From: Sciurus carolinensis
Taxonomy: Eukaryota; Chordata; Mammalia; Rodentia; Sciuridae
DNA: 64,000 nt
NCBI RefSeq assembly: GCF_902686445.1
Contig: NC_062227.1
Span: forward strand, 20,907,678 to 20,971,677
Reading direction: 5' to 3'
The notes under the pieces are model-generated. The model saw nothing but the letters and a program-made list of their open reading frames with translations. It was not told where the DNA came from and did not search any database. The translations under genes were made by a program, and so were the position numbers. Positions 49,000-61,939 of the stretch are shown in pieces (position 1 is the stretch's first letter; every line of letters begins with the position of its first letter).

Positions 49000-49086
49000 C
49001 CTCTTCATTTTTTATTTTGAGACAGTCTCGCTAAGTTACTGAGGCTGGCCTTGAACCTGTGATCCTCCACCTCAGCCACCCCTCCC
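49000..49086 (-). mobile_element. B1-like SINE fragment
   Basis: ATTTTGAGACAGTCTCGCTA, TACTGAGGCTGGCCTTGAAC and GATCCTCCACCTCAGCC are the reverse complement of a B1/Alu-like unit, truncated on the right. Confidence 0.8.
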
Positions 49087-49319
49087 CACAAACAATCTAT
49101 TGATACTTGTTAGTAAGGGGGCTTCCCTCAAGCCCAGTCCTTCTAATTTTGAATTAATGTTTCGGTTTTTTTTGTTGGGCAAGAGTAGTTTCCAGTACTG
49201 TCTCAAGCTCCCTAGTATTCCTCAGGTCAGAGTTTGTATATTCTCCACTCACTCTCTTTAACACTTTATTGAATTTTAGAAAAAGCACCAACTGCCCCGC
49301 TACTGTGGACAGTGGGTGT

Positions 49320-49718
49320 TTTAGTCAACTTTTTCACTGTTGTGACTAAATGACCTGACCAGCACAACTGTAAAGGAGGAAGGGTTTATTTGAGGGCTCA
49401 TGCTTTCAGAGGTCCTAGTCCATAGAAGGCTGGCTCTGTTCCTCAGGGCTCAAGGTGAAGTTGAACATTATGGTGGAAGAGAATGGCAGAAGGAAGCTGC
49501 TCACATCATCAGGAAGCAGAGAGAGAGAGAGTCTCCACTCTCCAGATACAAAATATATACCCCAAAGCCATGCCCCAATTCCAGTCTCCTCCAGCCACAT
49601 CCTACCACTTGAATTAATCCCTAATGGGTCTCTTACAACCCAATCATTTCTCCTCTGAAACTTCCTGTATTGTCTCACTTGTGAACTTCTGGGACCCCTC
49701 ACATCCAAACCATAACAC
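49320..49718 (-). mobile_element. MaLR-type LTR
   Basis: It starts TTAGTCAACTTTTTCACTGT and has AGGGTTTATTTGAGGGCTCA and GAATGGCAGAAGGAAG. It ends CTCACATCCAAACCATAACA. This is the reversed block order of a mammalian-apparent LTR retrotransposon LTR, with AATAAACCC as the minus-strand signal near 49393. A (GA)n run lies at 49518-49530. Confidence 0.8.
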
Positions 49719-50534
49719 CGGGCATGCACAGAAGTCCAGCAGTTCAGCATCATTGCCTGCAGGAATCTGGGGTTTACCTGGGACTGTGTTTTCCTGCTGA
49801 CATGATTGCCTTTTGGCAGGGGGGGTGTTCTGAAGTTTCAATACTTTATCAGGGAACCCCCATGATCAAGTTGCTTAATTTGGATACCAGCAACACCTCC
49901 TCCCCACAGGTAAGGGATGTGAAATGTTCAAGGTAGATTCCGTGCAGATGTTGAAAGCTGGCCTGCAGGGATGGGGCTGCGTTTGGGGGAGAAGCTGGTC
50001 CCAGGGCTGCATGCTGGGAACATGCTGATATTTTTCATTTGGCTGTGCTATTCTACATGGTTTCCCATGTTAATTATATTTCCTGGCTTCCAGAGGGAGA
50101 ATAAAAAGGACAAAAAGATGGTGAAGTGAAAAAAAGAACTGTATCCTTAATATGTTCTTGAGAACTTTATTACTAACTAGTATAAACTAGAATACAGGAA
50201 AGTTAATAGTTTTTTAGAGGTCAGACTAAGTCATCTAAAATTTCAAGTGTAGAAATTTTTAACATAAAAGAATCAATACCTAATTTCTAACATTTAAAAA
50301 AAATAGCTATAAAATCAGAAACTGTTGCAGTAGGAATGTTACCCAGGATTGTCAGTTAACTCTCAGATACAACCAGACAGACTTCACATTTACCAAAAGT
50401 TTTATCAGAAAGTTTGGACAGACAGTAGGAGTAGGCAGAAAGGCAATGAGTGATGACTCACCTTGTCATGAAAAGCAAAGACTGAGAACTCATCATGGGT
50501 TGGAGGACTCTAAGGAGACTCGATGATGGCATTT

Positions 50535-51010
50535 AATGTAGGATCCTGGAGTAGAGCCTGGACCAGAGAGAGGGAATGAGTTGAAAACTCAGGCAACCAA
50601 AATAATTTGAGGTCTTGTTAATGGCATTGTCCTGCTGATCTCCTGAACATAATTATTCCATCATGTGACTGTTGCTGAGAGTAGATTTTAAGTCTTCTTA
50701 CCACAAAAGAGTTAGTATTTTGGTTATATGTATGTACCACAAAAGACTTAGTATTTTGGTTGTGTATATGCTAATTTTATGATGTAGCCTCTCTACCATG
50801 TATGAATATGTCAAAATGTGTGGGACACCATAAGTAAATGTAACTTTTATTTTTCAGTAAAAAATAATAATATTGTCCTAATGTTAGTATCTTAGTTTTG
50901 ATCAAAGTGTTCTGGGGAAGGTAGTTAGTTAATAAGGATATGGAAATTGCCTATACAATCTTTGTAATTTTTCTGTAAATCTGAAGTTATTTCAAAGTAA
51001 AAATATAGAA
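50535..51010 (+). mobile_element. Old L1 3' end
   Basis: GGATCCTGGAGTAGAGCCTG, GTTAATGGCATTGTCCTGCT, ATCTTAGTTTTGATCAAAGT and TTTTCTGTAAATCTGAAGTT follow the 3' end of ancient mammalian L1 elements in sense orientation. A direct duplication (unit with ACCACAAAAGAGTTAGTATT) lies at about 50700-50770. Confidence 0.7.
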
Positions 51011-51614
51011 AATGCACTAACTACAGAACAACCATAATTACAGCTGGGAGATTAAGGATCAAAGAAAAAGACATTTTGCTTAGGAACATTTTAAATATTT
51101 GAAGAAAGATTTATTGCTGCAAATGAGGAAATCTTAGAAGGAACCTGGGTTTAACAATCTGTAAGCTTTATATTTTCCTGGAGGAATAGCAGCACATGCA
51201 TGTAGCGCTGTGCACGGAGGATGCAGTCAAGAGGCAGGGCTCTGCATGTTCCCACCTGCTCCTCCAGGAGTCCTGATGCAGGTGCCAGATAATCCCAACT
51301 TCTGCCTCATAAGCACATTTACTTATAAACAGGGCATGGGTGTCAGCGCTAGCAGTTGGTGAACTGACACATCTCAAAAATAAATTAAGAATGAATGTAA
51401 TCTAAAACTGTCAGTTAATATCAGAGCCTTGACTTAGGTATGAGTATTGGGAGAAAATTAGAAAAAAAAAAAAAGCATTTTTTTCTATTAGGGGTCATTG
51501 ACAAGACATTGCTAGTTTCTAGACATTATTAGAAAGATGATTTTCAAGCTTATTTCCACATTTTTATAATTACATACTAATTTGAAAATCATAAAATTTA
51601 GTAAGAAAAATCTG

Positions 51615-51935
51615 AGTCTAAATCCATGGATTCCTTAACTATAGATTCAAGCAACCTCCAGTCAAAAATTGAAAAAAATAGTCCCGTATATGTATAGACA
51701 TTTTTTCTTATGATTTCCCCTCAACAATACTGTGTTCATAGCATTGCATTGTATTAGGTATTGCAAGTGACCCAGAGATGATGTCAGTGATGTAGAGGAT
51801 TTAAAGGATATAGAGAGTGGTTTATATGCAAATACGACATTATTTTATATAATGGACTTGAGCATCCTTGGAATTTGGTATTCAAGAGGTCCTGGACCAA
51901 GTCCCTGGTGGTATTGATGGACAACTGTGTACACC
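51615..51935 (-). mobile_element. MER2-like (Tigger family) DNA transposon relic
   Basis: GCATTGTATTAGGTATTGCA, TTATATAATGGACTTGAGCA, CCTTGGAATTTGGTATTCAA and GGTCCTGGACCAAGTCCC match the reverse of the MER2 terminal region. It ends near GATGGACAACTGTGTA. Confidence 0.75.
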
Positions 51936-52981
51936 TCATATTTGTGTTAAAATGGAAGAATAAAATACATCAACAGTATATGCTTGGGCACCCCTAATTC
52001 TTCTATTTTAGCAGGTACTGGACACAACATAGCACAGTCATTTCTGTTCTGTTCTATTGTCTTGAATGCCTGGGAAACACTATCCTTCCAGAGAGGGAAG
52101 GCACCACTTGCCTGGTGGGGCTCTCTCTAAACCTTGTGAATCGCCCCTCAGAACTCTTCCTTTTCTGCACAGAAATCTCCTTCACTCATGCACCCTCTAC
52201 CCTCCACTGCACTTTATTTCCACTGTTTGTCCCATGAGTTTGCAAGCATCTGAGTGCTTCATGCTATCACCATCTAACTATCCCAGCCATCAGTATTGTG
52301 CTTCCTAATACTGGGAATCCAGGATTAAGATTTTTTAGCTGTACTGTGGTCTGGATATTTTTCTTCATGTCCAGTAAAGGGCAAATCATGCATAAATCCC
52401 AGTAAAGGCAAGAGTTCCAAGGAACTTTGATGTACTGTTCAATCCTGTGTTGAGTTGACTCAGCTTCTACCCAGATTAGCGTTGAACTAGTAAACACCAG
52501 AAAGCCAGGGTTTAAGAGCTACAGATCAGAATGGTTAATGTAGGCTTCATGAATTTACCCTTCCTGTGGTCTTTATTGTGTGTGTGCATAATTATGAGAT
52601 AGTATATGTTTTGTAATTTGAAACTATGATTTTTATGTTTCATTGATGTTCACATTCTTAATATGCTTTTTTGAAGTTTTTAAAAATTTTTATTTGGTGT
52701 ACACAGAGCGAGTATGTTTTCTTTCATTGGGTGGATGTCCTGAAATAATCCATTCAGGGAAGTTCACTTAGTCCAACTTAATGAAGCCTATATTCTTTGC
52801 ACTGATGGAAACAGTGGTGCTACATATTGAAGCCATTATTTCCAGATCAGAGTGAGAACCCTGGTTGAATTTTTCTAGTTCCTCTAGTAGAGCTGCTAGG
52901 GACCTATCTTGCTTTCAGGGGTACAATGAGGCAAAATGCTGGATTTTAAATATACCATTTTTCTTATTTCCATTTCCATGA

Positions 52982-53311
<330 letters not shown>

Positions 53312-53859
53312 TAAAGACACAAGTGGCTTTTAAAAACACATTGCCCATGTTTAATTAATAAGTAAAAGTAGAAGAGTTTTATAATTCAGTGAAATACTGA
53401 GAATGTCCTCTCATCATTCCTTTTAAGTCATGTTGAGTCTAGGGATCAAGAAGTCGCTTAGAATCCGTTTAATTTTGTTCAGTTACTCAGTAGTTTGCAT
53501 TGCTTTGGCATTGTTAAATCCAATAAATTCATTCTTCTCTGACCTCTGATTAACTGAGATTTCTAAGAGACACTTAAATACATGTAATGGAGGATCTCCC
53601 TATGGAGGATGTGTTCAGGGACCTAGGTTGCCCTTGTCATTCAGGACTCTTTGAGAGTCCTGGAAATCATAACTATTTTCAGTTATTTAAAATGGTATGA
53701 TAAGTGACTTTTTTTTTTTTAAACTTCTGAGTACATGTTGATGCTTCTTTTAAAAGATTTAAATTTTGTTTACTTAACTTTTTGAATATTCCAATAACTC
53801 TAGTTTATTACAGACTTATTACTTAGTGTGTCAATTTTACTGTGCTCTGAAAGACAGAC

Positions 53860-54190
53860 TGTAAAGGGAGAGTGTTGGAGCCCTCTGTACAGTACCTGTA
53901 CGTGGCTGGTGGAGCACCCAGTGGGGGTGTAGATTGAAGAAGGTTTGTCAGAGGGAGAAGAAATTGCTTTTTATTGAAAATACAATTTAGGTGGTTGCCA
54001 GTGACTGGGTGAGGGGAGAAGTGGCAGCTAGTGTTCAGTGGATATAGTTTCAGTTTGGGAAGATGAAAAATTTTCTGGAGATGGGTGGAGGAGATCCCTG
54101 CACAGCAGGGTGAATGAACTCAATGCTACAGAACTGGAGGCCTAAAAATGAGTAAAGTGATGAAGTTTGCACTAATGTATAATTTACAAC
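53860..54190 (+). mobile_element. Old L1-type 3' end
   Basis: GGTGGTTGCCAGTGACTGGG, TGGATATAGTTTCAGTTTGG, TTTTCTGGAGATGGGTGGAG and CTCAATGCTACAGAACTGGA follow a common ancient mammalian LINE 3' end. The exact family is uncertain. Confidence 0.6.
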
Positions 54191-54433
54191 AATAACAAGA
54201 TACATAGTTTAGCTTCGTTTAATTCAGGCTAAGGATATTGGATAACTTTTTCTTTTTCCTCAGTTTCCATGGCAAGAGGAAGGAGGTTAGCTTAAAAGCC
54301 ACTACTTCTTAGCACATCACTTATCAATAAGGCTATAAGGCCACAGAATGATTATAATCCTGGGGTAACAAATTGTCCTCAGTAGAATTTTGTTAAAATT
54401 CTGTTACTTATTATATATAAATAGATTGTGGTC

Positions 54434-54480
54434 TTTTTTTTTTTTTTTTTTTTTGACTGTGGTCTTTTTATCTCTGAAAC
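54434..54480 (+). repeat. Poly-T run with flanking duplication
   Basis: A run of about 22 T lies between two copies of CTGTGGTCTTTTT-like sequence (54428-54442 and 54457-54470). Confidence 0.8.
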
Positions 54481-54535
54481 TCTTATTAGCTTGGCAGTAA
54501 ATGTTGGTTTTAATTGAATCAAGAATAGTTCTCCG

Positions 54536-54900
54536 TCGGTGCCATCACTGGTTGGTGGCAGTCACGGAGCGAGCTGGCAGCTAAACCAGGCTGCCTACAT
54601 CACGGAGGTAATCAGCGGGCAGATAACCCACCCAGCCAGCAGGCCAAGGACAGACGTCATAACTGAGTGACCCTGCCTGACCCCTGCAACTAGTTCGGTG
54701 CCATCACTGGTTGGTCGTAGCTGTGGAGCGAGTGGACGGGAGAGTCAGGCCTCTTTCATCGGGGAGGTAGCAGGTGGGCACCCAACCAGCCTGCCTTGCT
54801 TAGCGGTGCAGCAGGTAGCCAACCTGCCCAACCACCAGGCCAAATACAGACGCAACCACTGAACAACCCCGCCCAACCACCACACTGTGGTTTGTCGCCA
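54536..54900 (+). repeat. L1 5' UTR promoter monomers
   Basis: TCGGTGCCATCACTGGTTGG starts at 54536 and again at 54695. A diverged third start (TTGTCGCCATCACGG) is near 54892. The units share GGAGCGAG, GGCCAA and an AACTGAGTGACCC / AACCACTGAACAACCCC block near their ends. The spacings are 159 and about 197 bases. This is the tandem monomer type of L1 promoter known from rodents. Confidence 0.8.
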
Positions 54901-55295
54901 TCACGGTATTAGCCAGAGGCTTCTTTATAGGCTGGTGCAGGCATTTTGAGATACTCCTGAGGGCGTGGCCATCATCATTGGAAGGGCAACTCCCTTCCTG
55001 AGACACCTACAGGAGGCTAGAGGAGCTTTGACAAGACCCAGGAGCCAAGAAGAGGAGGTATTGAGACACTTGGGACCAACTCAGAGCCACCAGGGAATAT
55101 ACCCCACCAGAAGGCCACCACCCATAGAAGGCCAGCTTCCTAGTGGAGCACCACATTATCAAGTTCCTCCAAGACTTCAGGCTACTGAAGGCTAAGAGGT
55201 GAGTTATTGGAAATCTACACAGACAATATTAGTCAATAGAGGAAATCTGTAATATCCCAGAGTTTCACTACTAGAGGGGTAGATACCTGAGCAAT

Positions 55296-56336
55296 ATGAG
55301 AAAACGAGGGAAGAAAATGTCCCAAATGAACCTAGATGGTATAGCAATAATATCCAATGACAGCATGGCAGAAGAAATGTCAAAAAGGAAGTTCAGAATG
55401 TACATAATCAAAACGATCAGGGAAGCAAACAAGATGAAAGAGCAAATGCAGGCATTGAAGGATGAGATGAAAGGGCAAATGCAGGAATTGAATGATTGCA
55501 CCAATCAACAGTTAAAAGAGCAAATACAGGAAGCAAAAGATCTTTTCAATAAAGAGTTAGATATATTGAAAAAAAAAAAACAGAAATCTGTGAAATGAAG
55601 GAAACAATAAACCAAATTAAAAACTCCATAGAAAGCGTAACCAATAGGATAGAACACCTGGAAGACAGAGCCTCAGATATTGAAGACAAAATATTTAATC
55701 TTGAAAACAAAGTTGATGAAACAGAGAAGACAGTAAGATATCATGAACAGAATCTACAAGAACTATGGGATATCATGAAAAGGCCAAATTTAAGAATTAT
55801 TGGGATTGAGGAAGACTTAGAGAAAGAAACCAAAGGAATGAACAATCTATTCAATTAAATAATATCAGGAAAATACCAAATCTGAAGAATGAAATGGAAA
55901 ATCAAGTTCAAGAGGCTTATAGGACTCCAAACACACAAAATTACAATAGACCCACACCAAGGCACATTATAATGAAAATACCTAACATACAAAATAAAGA
56001 CAGAATTTTAAAGGCTGTGAGAAAAAAGAATCAATTTACATTCAGGGGGGAACCAATACGGATATCAGCAGATTTTTCAATCCAGACCCTAAAAGCTAGA
56101 AGGGCCTGGAATAACATTTTTCAAGCTCTGAAATAAAATGGATGCCAACCAAGAATCTTATACCCAGCAAAACTTACCTTCAAATTTGACGATGAAATAA
56201 AATCCTTCCATGATAAACAAAAGCTAAAAGAATTTACAAAAAGAAAGCTGGCTTTACAGAACATTCTCAGCAAAATATTCCATGAGGAAGAAATGAAAAA
56301 CAACAATATAAATCAGCAAATGGAGGAACTACCCTA
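55296..56336 (+). pseudogene. L1 ORF1 (RNA-binding protein), broken
   Basis: In intact L1s this ORF encodes the trimeric RNA-binding chaperone. The first open part (55296-55598) has a Glu/Lys/Gln-rich coiled-coil pattern with MKEQMQALKDEMKGQMQ. An A-run near 55570 shifts the frame. The second part (55595-55858) continues the coiled coil and RRM-like start (RPNLRIIGIEE). A TAA at 55856 ends it. The third part (55894-56136) holds the C-terminal domain blocks RTPNTQN, ILKAVRKK and DFSIQTLKARRAW. The original stop is near 56334. Confidence 0.88.
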
Positions 56337-56391
56337 AAGGAACAACCAAATAAAGGAGAAATCAAGTCGTGTCCAAAAAAAAAAAAAAAAA

Positions 56392-59300
56392 ATGAGCCAA
56401 ATGACTGGGAATACAAATCATATCTCAATAATAACCCTGAATGTTAATGGCCTGAATTCATCAATCAAAAGACATAGACTGGCAGATTGGATTAAAAAGA
56501 AAGATCCAACAATTTGCTGCCTACAAGAGACTCATCTCATAGAAAGAGATTCCCACAGACTAAAGGTGAAAGGATGGGAAAAAACATACCATGCACATGG
56601 ACACAGGAAAAAAAGCCAGAGTATCCATCCTCATATCAGATAATATGAACTTCAAGCCAAAGTTAGTCAGAAGGGATAAAGAAGGACATTTCATACTGCT
56701 TAAGGGAAGCATAAATCAGCAAGACATAACAATCATAAATATCTATACCCCAAACAGTGGCTCATCCATATATGTCAAACAAATCCTTCTCAATGCCAGA
56801 AATAGACCACAACACAATAATACTAGGTGATTTTAACACACCTCTCTCACCACTGGACAGATCCTCCGAACAAAAATTGAACAAAGAAACCACAGATCTC
56901 AAAAACACAATCAATAATTTAGACGTAACAGACATTTATAGACTATACCATCCAACAAAGAGCGAATACACTTTCTTCACTTTCTTCTCAGCAGCACATG
57001 GATCCTTCTCTAAAATAGACCATATATTATGCCACAAAGCTACTGTCAGCAAATACAAGAAGATAGAGATACTACCTTGTATTCTATCAGATCATAATGG
57101 ATTGAAATTAGAAATAAATGATACAGTAAAAAACAGAAATTACTCCAACACCCGGAGATTAAATAATACGCTATTGTATGATGAATGGATAACAGAAGAT
57201 ATCAGGAAGGAAATTAAAAAATTCTTAGAGGTAACTGAGAACTAAGAAACAACATATCAAAATCTCTGAGACACTGTGAAAGCAGTACTTAGAGGAAAAT
57301 TTATTTCATGGAGTGCATTCAATAAAAGAAGAAAAAAATCAACAAATAAACGACCTAACACTACAGCTCATGGCCCTAGAAAAAGAAGAATAGAGCAACG
57401 CCATAAGTAGTAGAAGACAGGAAATAGTTAAAATCAGAGCTGAAATCAATGAAATTGAAACAAAAGAAACAATTGAAAAAATTGACAAAATAATAGTTGG
57501 TTCTTTGAAAAAATAAACAAAATTGATAAACCCTTAGCCACACTAGCAAAGATAAGAAGAGAGAAAACCCAAATTAGTAAAATTCAGAATGAACAAGGGA
57601 ATATCACAACAGACACGATTGAAATACAAAACATAATTAGAAGCTATTTTGAAAATCTATACTCCAACAAAATAGAAAATCTCAAAGACATCAACAGGTT
57701 TCTAGAGACATATGAATTCCCTAATCTGAACGAGGAGGACATACACAATTTAAATAGACCGATTTCAAGTAATGAAATAGAAGAAGTCATCAAAAGCCTA
57801 CCAACAAAGAAAAGTTCGGGACCAGATGGGTTCTCAGCTGAGTTCCACAAAACCTTTAAAGATGAGTTCATTCCAATACTTCTCAAAGTATTTCATGAAA
57901 TAGAAGAGGAGGGAACCCTCCCAAACTCATTCTATGAAGCCAATATTACCCTGATACCTAAACTAGACAGAGACACATCAAGGAAAGAAAATTTCAGTAT
58001 ATCCTTAATGAACATTGATGCAAAAATTCTCAACAAAATCTTAGCAAATTGCATACAAAAATATACTAAAAAGATAGTGCACCACGATCAAGTGGGTTTT
58101 ATCCCAGGGATGCAAGGTTGGTTCAACATCAGGAAATCAATAAATGTAATTCACCATATCAATAGACTTAAAGTCAAGAATCACATAATTATTGTGATAG
58201 ATGCAGAAAAAGCATTTGAAAAAATACAGCATCCCTTCATGCTCAAAACCCTGGAAAAAATAGGGATAGTGGGAACATTCCTTAACATTGTAAAGGCCAT
58301 CTATGCTAAGCCTATGGCCAATATCATTCTAAATGGTGAAAAACTGAAAGAATTCCCCCTAAAAACTGGAACAAGGCAGGGATTCCCTCTTTCACCATTC
58401 TATTCAACATTGTCCTCGAAACTCTAGCCAGAGCAATTTGACAGACGAAGGAAATTAAAGGGATACGAATAGGAAAAGAAGAACTCAAACTATCCCTATT
58501 TGCTGATGACATGATTATATTTTTAGAGGAACCAGGAAATTCCACCAGAAAACTTTTAGATCTCATAAGTGAATTCAGTGAAGTAGCAGTATATAAGATC
58601 AATGGTCATAAATCCAATGCATTTTTATGCATAAGTGATGAATCTTCAGAAAGGGAAGTTAGGAAAACTACCCCATTCAGAATAGCTTTGAAAAAAATAA
58701 AATACTTGGGAATCAATCTAACAAAAGAGGTGAAACACCTCTACAATGAGAACTACAGAACACTAAAGAAAGAAATGAAAGAAAACCTTAAAAGATGGAA
58801 AGATCTCCCATGTTCTTGGATAGGCAGAACTAATATTGTCAAAATGGCCATACTACCAAAAGTGCTATACAGATTCAACGCAATTCCAATTAAAATCCCA
58901 ATGATGTACTTTACAGAAATAGAACAAGCAATCATGAAATTCATCTGGAAGAATAATAAACCCAGAATAGCTAAAGCAATCCTTAGCAGGAAGAGTGCAG
59001 CAGGGGGTATCGCAATACCAGAATTTCAACTATACTACAAAGCAATAGTAACAAAAACAGCATGGTATTGGCACCAAAATAGAAAGGTAGATCAATGGTA
59101 CAGAATAGAGGACATGGATACAAACCAAAATAAATGCAATTTTTTTATACTAGACAAGGGTGCCAAAAATATGCAACGGAGAAAAGATAGCCTGTTCAAC
59201 AAATGGTGCTGGGAAAACTGGCAATCCATATGCAACAGAATGAAACTAAACCCCTATCTCTCACCCTGCATAAAAACCAACTCACAATGGATAAAGGACC

Positions 59301-60022
59301 TTGAAATCAGACCAGAGACCCTGCATCTTACAGAAGAAAAAGTAGGTACAAATCTTTAACTTGTTGGCTTAGGATCAGACTTCCTTAACAGGACTCCCAT
59401 AGCTCAAGAAATAAAAGCAAGAATCAATAACTGGGACAGATTCAAACTAAATAGCTTTCTCTCAGCAAAGGAAACTATCAGCAATGCGAAGAGAGAGCCT
59501 ACAGAGTGGGAGAAAATCTTTGCCACTCATACTTCAGATAGAGCACTAATTTCCAGAATATATGAAGAACTCAAAAAACTCTACACCAATAATACAAATA
59601 TCCCAATCAACAAATGGGCTAAGGATATGAACAGATACTTCACAGAAGAAGATCTACAAGCAATCAACAGATATATGAAAAAATGTTCACCATCTTTAGT
59701 AATAAGAGAAATGCAAATCAAAACTGCCCTAAGATTCCATTTCATTACAATTAGAATGGCGATTATCAAGAACATAAGCAACAATAGATGTTGGAGAGGA
59801 TGTGGGGAAAAAGATACACACATACAGTGCTGGTGGGATTGCAAATTGGTGCAGTCACTCTGGAAAGCAGTATGGAGATTCCTCAGAAAGCTTGGAATGG
59901 ACCCACCATTTGACCCAGCTATCCCACTCCTTGGCCTATCCCCAAAGGACTTAAAATCAGCATGCTACAGAGATACAGCCACAGCAATGTTCATAGCTGC
60001 TCAATTCACAATAGCCAGATAG
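56392..60022 (+). pseudogene. L1 ORF2 (endonuclease-reverse transcriptase), broken
   Basis: In intact elements this protein nicks target DNA and reverse-transcribes the L1 RNA. The endonuclease start shows TLNVNGLNS and CLQETHL, later GDFNTPLSPLD and a SDHNGLKLEI block. The reverse transcriptase region has [20 protein letters not shown] near 58090-58150 and the FADDMI box at 58499-58516. A Cys/His-rich C-terminus (CWRGCGEKDTHIQCWWDC) is near 59790-59850. Frameshifts, for example in the A-run at 56607-56613, and stops (57243, 58425, 59357) divide it into at least six pieces. The longest open piece is 58511-59359. Confidence 0.92.
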
Positions 60023-60664
60023 TGGAACCAACCTAGATGCCCCCCAATTGATGAATGGATAAAGAAACTGTGGTGTATATATATATACACATACCATGGT
60101 AATATTACTCAGCTATAAAGAATAATAAAATTATGGCATTTGCAGGCAAATGGATGAAATTCGAGAATATCTTGCTGAGTGAGATAAGCCAGTCTAAAAA
60201 AACCAAATGACGAATGTTCTCACTGATAAGCGGATGATGACACATATATGGGGTGGGAAGGGGGCAGGAATGGAGGAAGGAGGGACTCTATAGAGGGATA
60301 AGAGGGGTGGGAGGGGTGAGCGGGGAGAAAAAAAATAACAGAATGAATCAAAAACTATTTCCCTAGGTAAATGTATGATTACACAAATGGTATGCCTGTA
60401 GAAACAGAGAAACAAGATGTATCCCATTTGTTTACAATAAAAATGAATTAAAAAAATAAATAAATATTAAAAATGAGGCTCAAAAAAAATGGTTCTTCAT
60501 CAATAGATCAAAGTGCGAAATAGGTTGTAATTTGTAAAAATTTTTGGCACCTACAGAAACAGGTGCCAGGTATATGTTCAGAAGTAGATATTAGTGTTGA
60601 ACTAATTTAAAGAAAACCAAGTTCATGCCAGGGTTGAGATAAACATTGATTAAGAATGAATAAC

Positions 60665-60765
60665 ATGGTTGGGGGCATTACTTAGTGGTAGAACATTTGT
60701 TTAGAATGTTTGAGGTCCTGGTTTCAATTGTTGCCTGTATCACGAGAAAAAAAAAAAAAAAGTGG
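60665..60765 (+). mobile_element. Diverged ID-family SINE
   Basis: GGTTGGGGGCATTACTTAGT (box A region), then GAGGTCCTGGTTTCAATTGT and a 16-base A-run. Confidence 0.75.
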
Positions 60766-60829
60766 AGTAAGAGTTAAAACTTAATGAGGTATCTGAATAT
60801 CAAAAACTTTGGTTCTAAACTAAATACAG

Positions 60830-60925
60830 GGGCTGGGGATATAGCTCAGTAGGTAGAGTGCTTGCCTCACAAGCGCAAGGCCCTGAGTTCAATCTTCAGC
60901 ACCACAAAAAATAAAAAACAACTAA
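60830..60925 (+). mobile_element. ID-family SINE
   Basis: GGGGCTGGGGATATAGCTCA, GTAGGTAGAGTGCTTGCCTC, GAGTTCAATCTTCAGCACCA and an A-rich tail. It is less diverged than the copy at 60665. Confidence 0.92.
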
Positions 60926-61939
60926 ATACAACTTTTCAAATTAAGTAAGTCATAGATAAGGCATACTTATTCTTATATTAAATCATGATTGCATTTTTAA
61001 CCCCCACTCCAATTAAGTGACTGAAAAGGTGAAAATTCTTGTTTTCCCCTTAAGCCAGAGGGAAGTCATATCTAAGTGTCACCCTGTTCCATTTTGATTG
61101 CAGGTTAGGTGCCCCTGGAGAGAGTGTCAAGAATAGTGGTGTTCATGGTGGTTGCTCTCTAAATGCTTCTTGAATTAATGAATTAACTTCTGTCATCATT
61201 TGGTAGTTAGATTGCCTGTGAAGGATTCATATTTCAGAATCCATTGAAAACTGGGATCAGTTGAAAATTGATTTTTTCATAAAATTATGCAAAATATAAT
61301 TGCCATACATGATAAAAAGAATAAATATGAAACTATAAATAATTTTAGATGAAAATATATTGAACAAGAACCCTGCATGTTTTTTTTTTGAATTATGTTC
61401 TCACAATTAAGAAAAGTTGATAATAACTTAGCAAGCATGTGAAAATATTTTAATTTCCAAATGCTTCCTATTAAATGATTTTTAAAAATAAAAATGGGGG
61501 GAGCATTATTAACCTAGACCTTGTGTGTGAGGACAATTCTGCCAACCCCTGTCCTTGGCCAGCATTGTATGTTTAGGCTGTGCTGTAGAGTGGTATCAGG
61601 AGCTGCTGCTACTGTTCCCAGGGAGCTTGTGCAGAGACCCTAAGTATGCTCTGTGCATCCCCAGCACTGCATGGTGGGTGCTTGATAATAAAATGTTTGC
61701 TTAATTAACAGACGGGTGAAATCTATTATTCTAGATCCCCAGACCCAATTAAATTCCACCTGTTCTGCCTTTTTCTAGCCCTTTACCTCAGCTTTATTGG
61801 TCTTAGAATCCCAGTGTAGAGTTTTTCTCCTTGCCTGTATTTTGAGCTTCTTTAAGAAAGATGCTCCATCCTTGCATCTTGTGTCTCTGTCTCTGCTATG
61901 GTTTGATGGTATGGCCTCCATCCCTATATTTGAAGATGC

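Larger units (their letters stand above)
54538..60487 (+). mobile_element. Nearly full-length L1 retrotransposon, inactivated
   Basis: The layout is 5' UTR with tandem monomers (54536-54895 onward), ORF1 (55296 to about 56334), an A-rich spacer, ORF2 (56392 to about 60022), and a G-rich 3' UTR with a final A-rich tail. A 14-bp sequence at 54524-54537 resembles 60488-60501 with three differences, consistent with a decayed target-site duplication. Both ORFs are broken, so it cannot move on its own. It lies in intron 3 in the same sense as CNTNAP3. Confidence 0.9.

Noticed and set aside
55296..60022. L1 open reading frames as functional host genes
   Set aside because: Both ORFs have several frameshifts and stops. 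The element is an inactive L1.
60830..60925. tRNA gene (box A and box B present)
   Set aside because: The A-tail, multiple related copies in the window and lack of a foldable acceptor stem identify it as an ID SINE.
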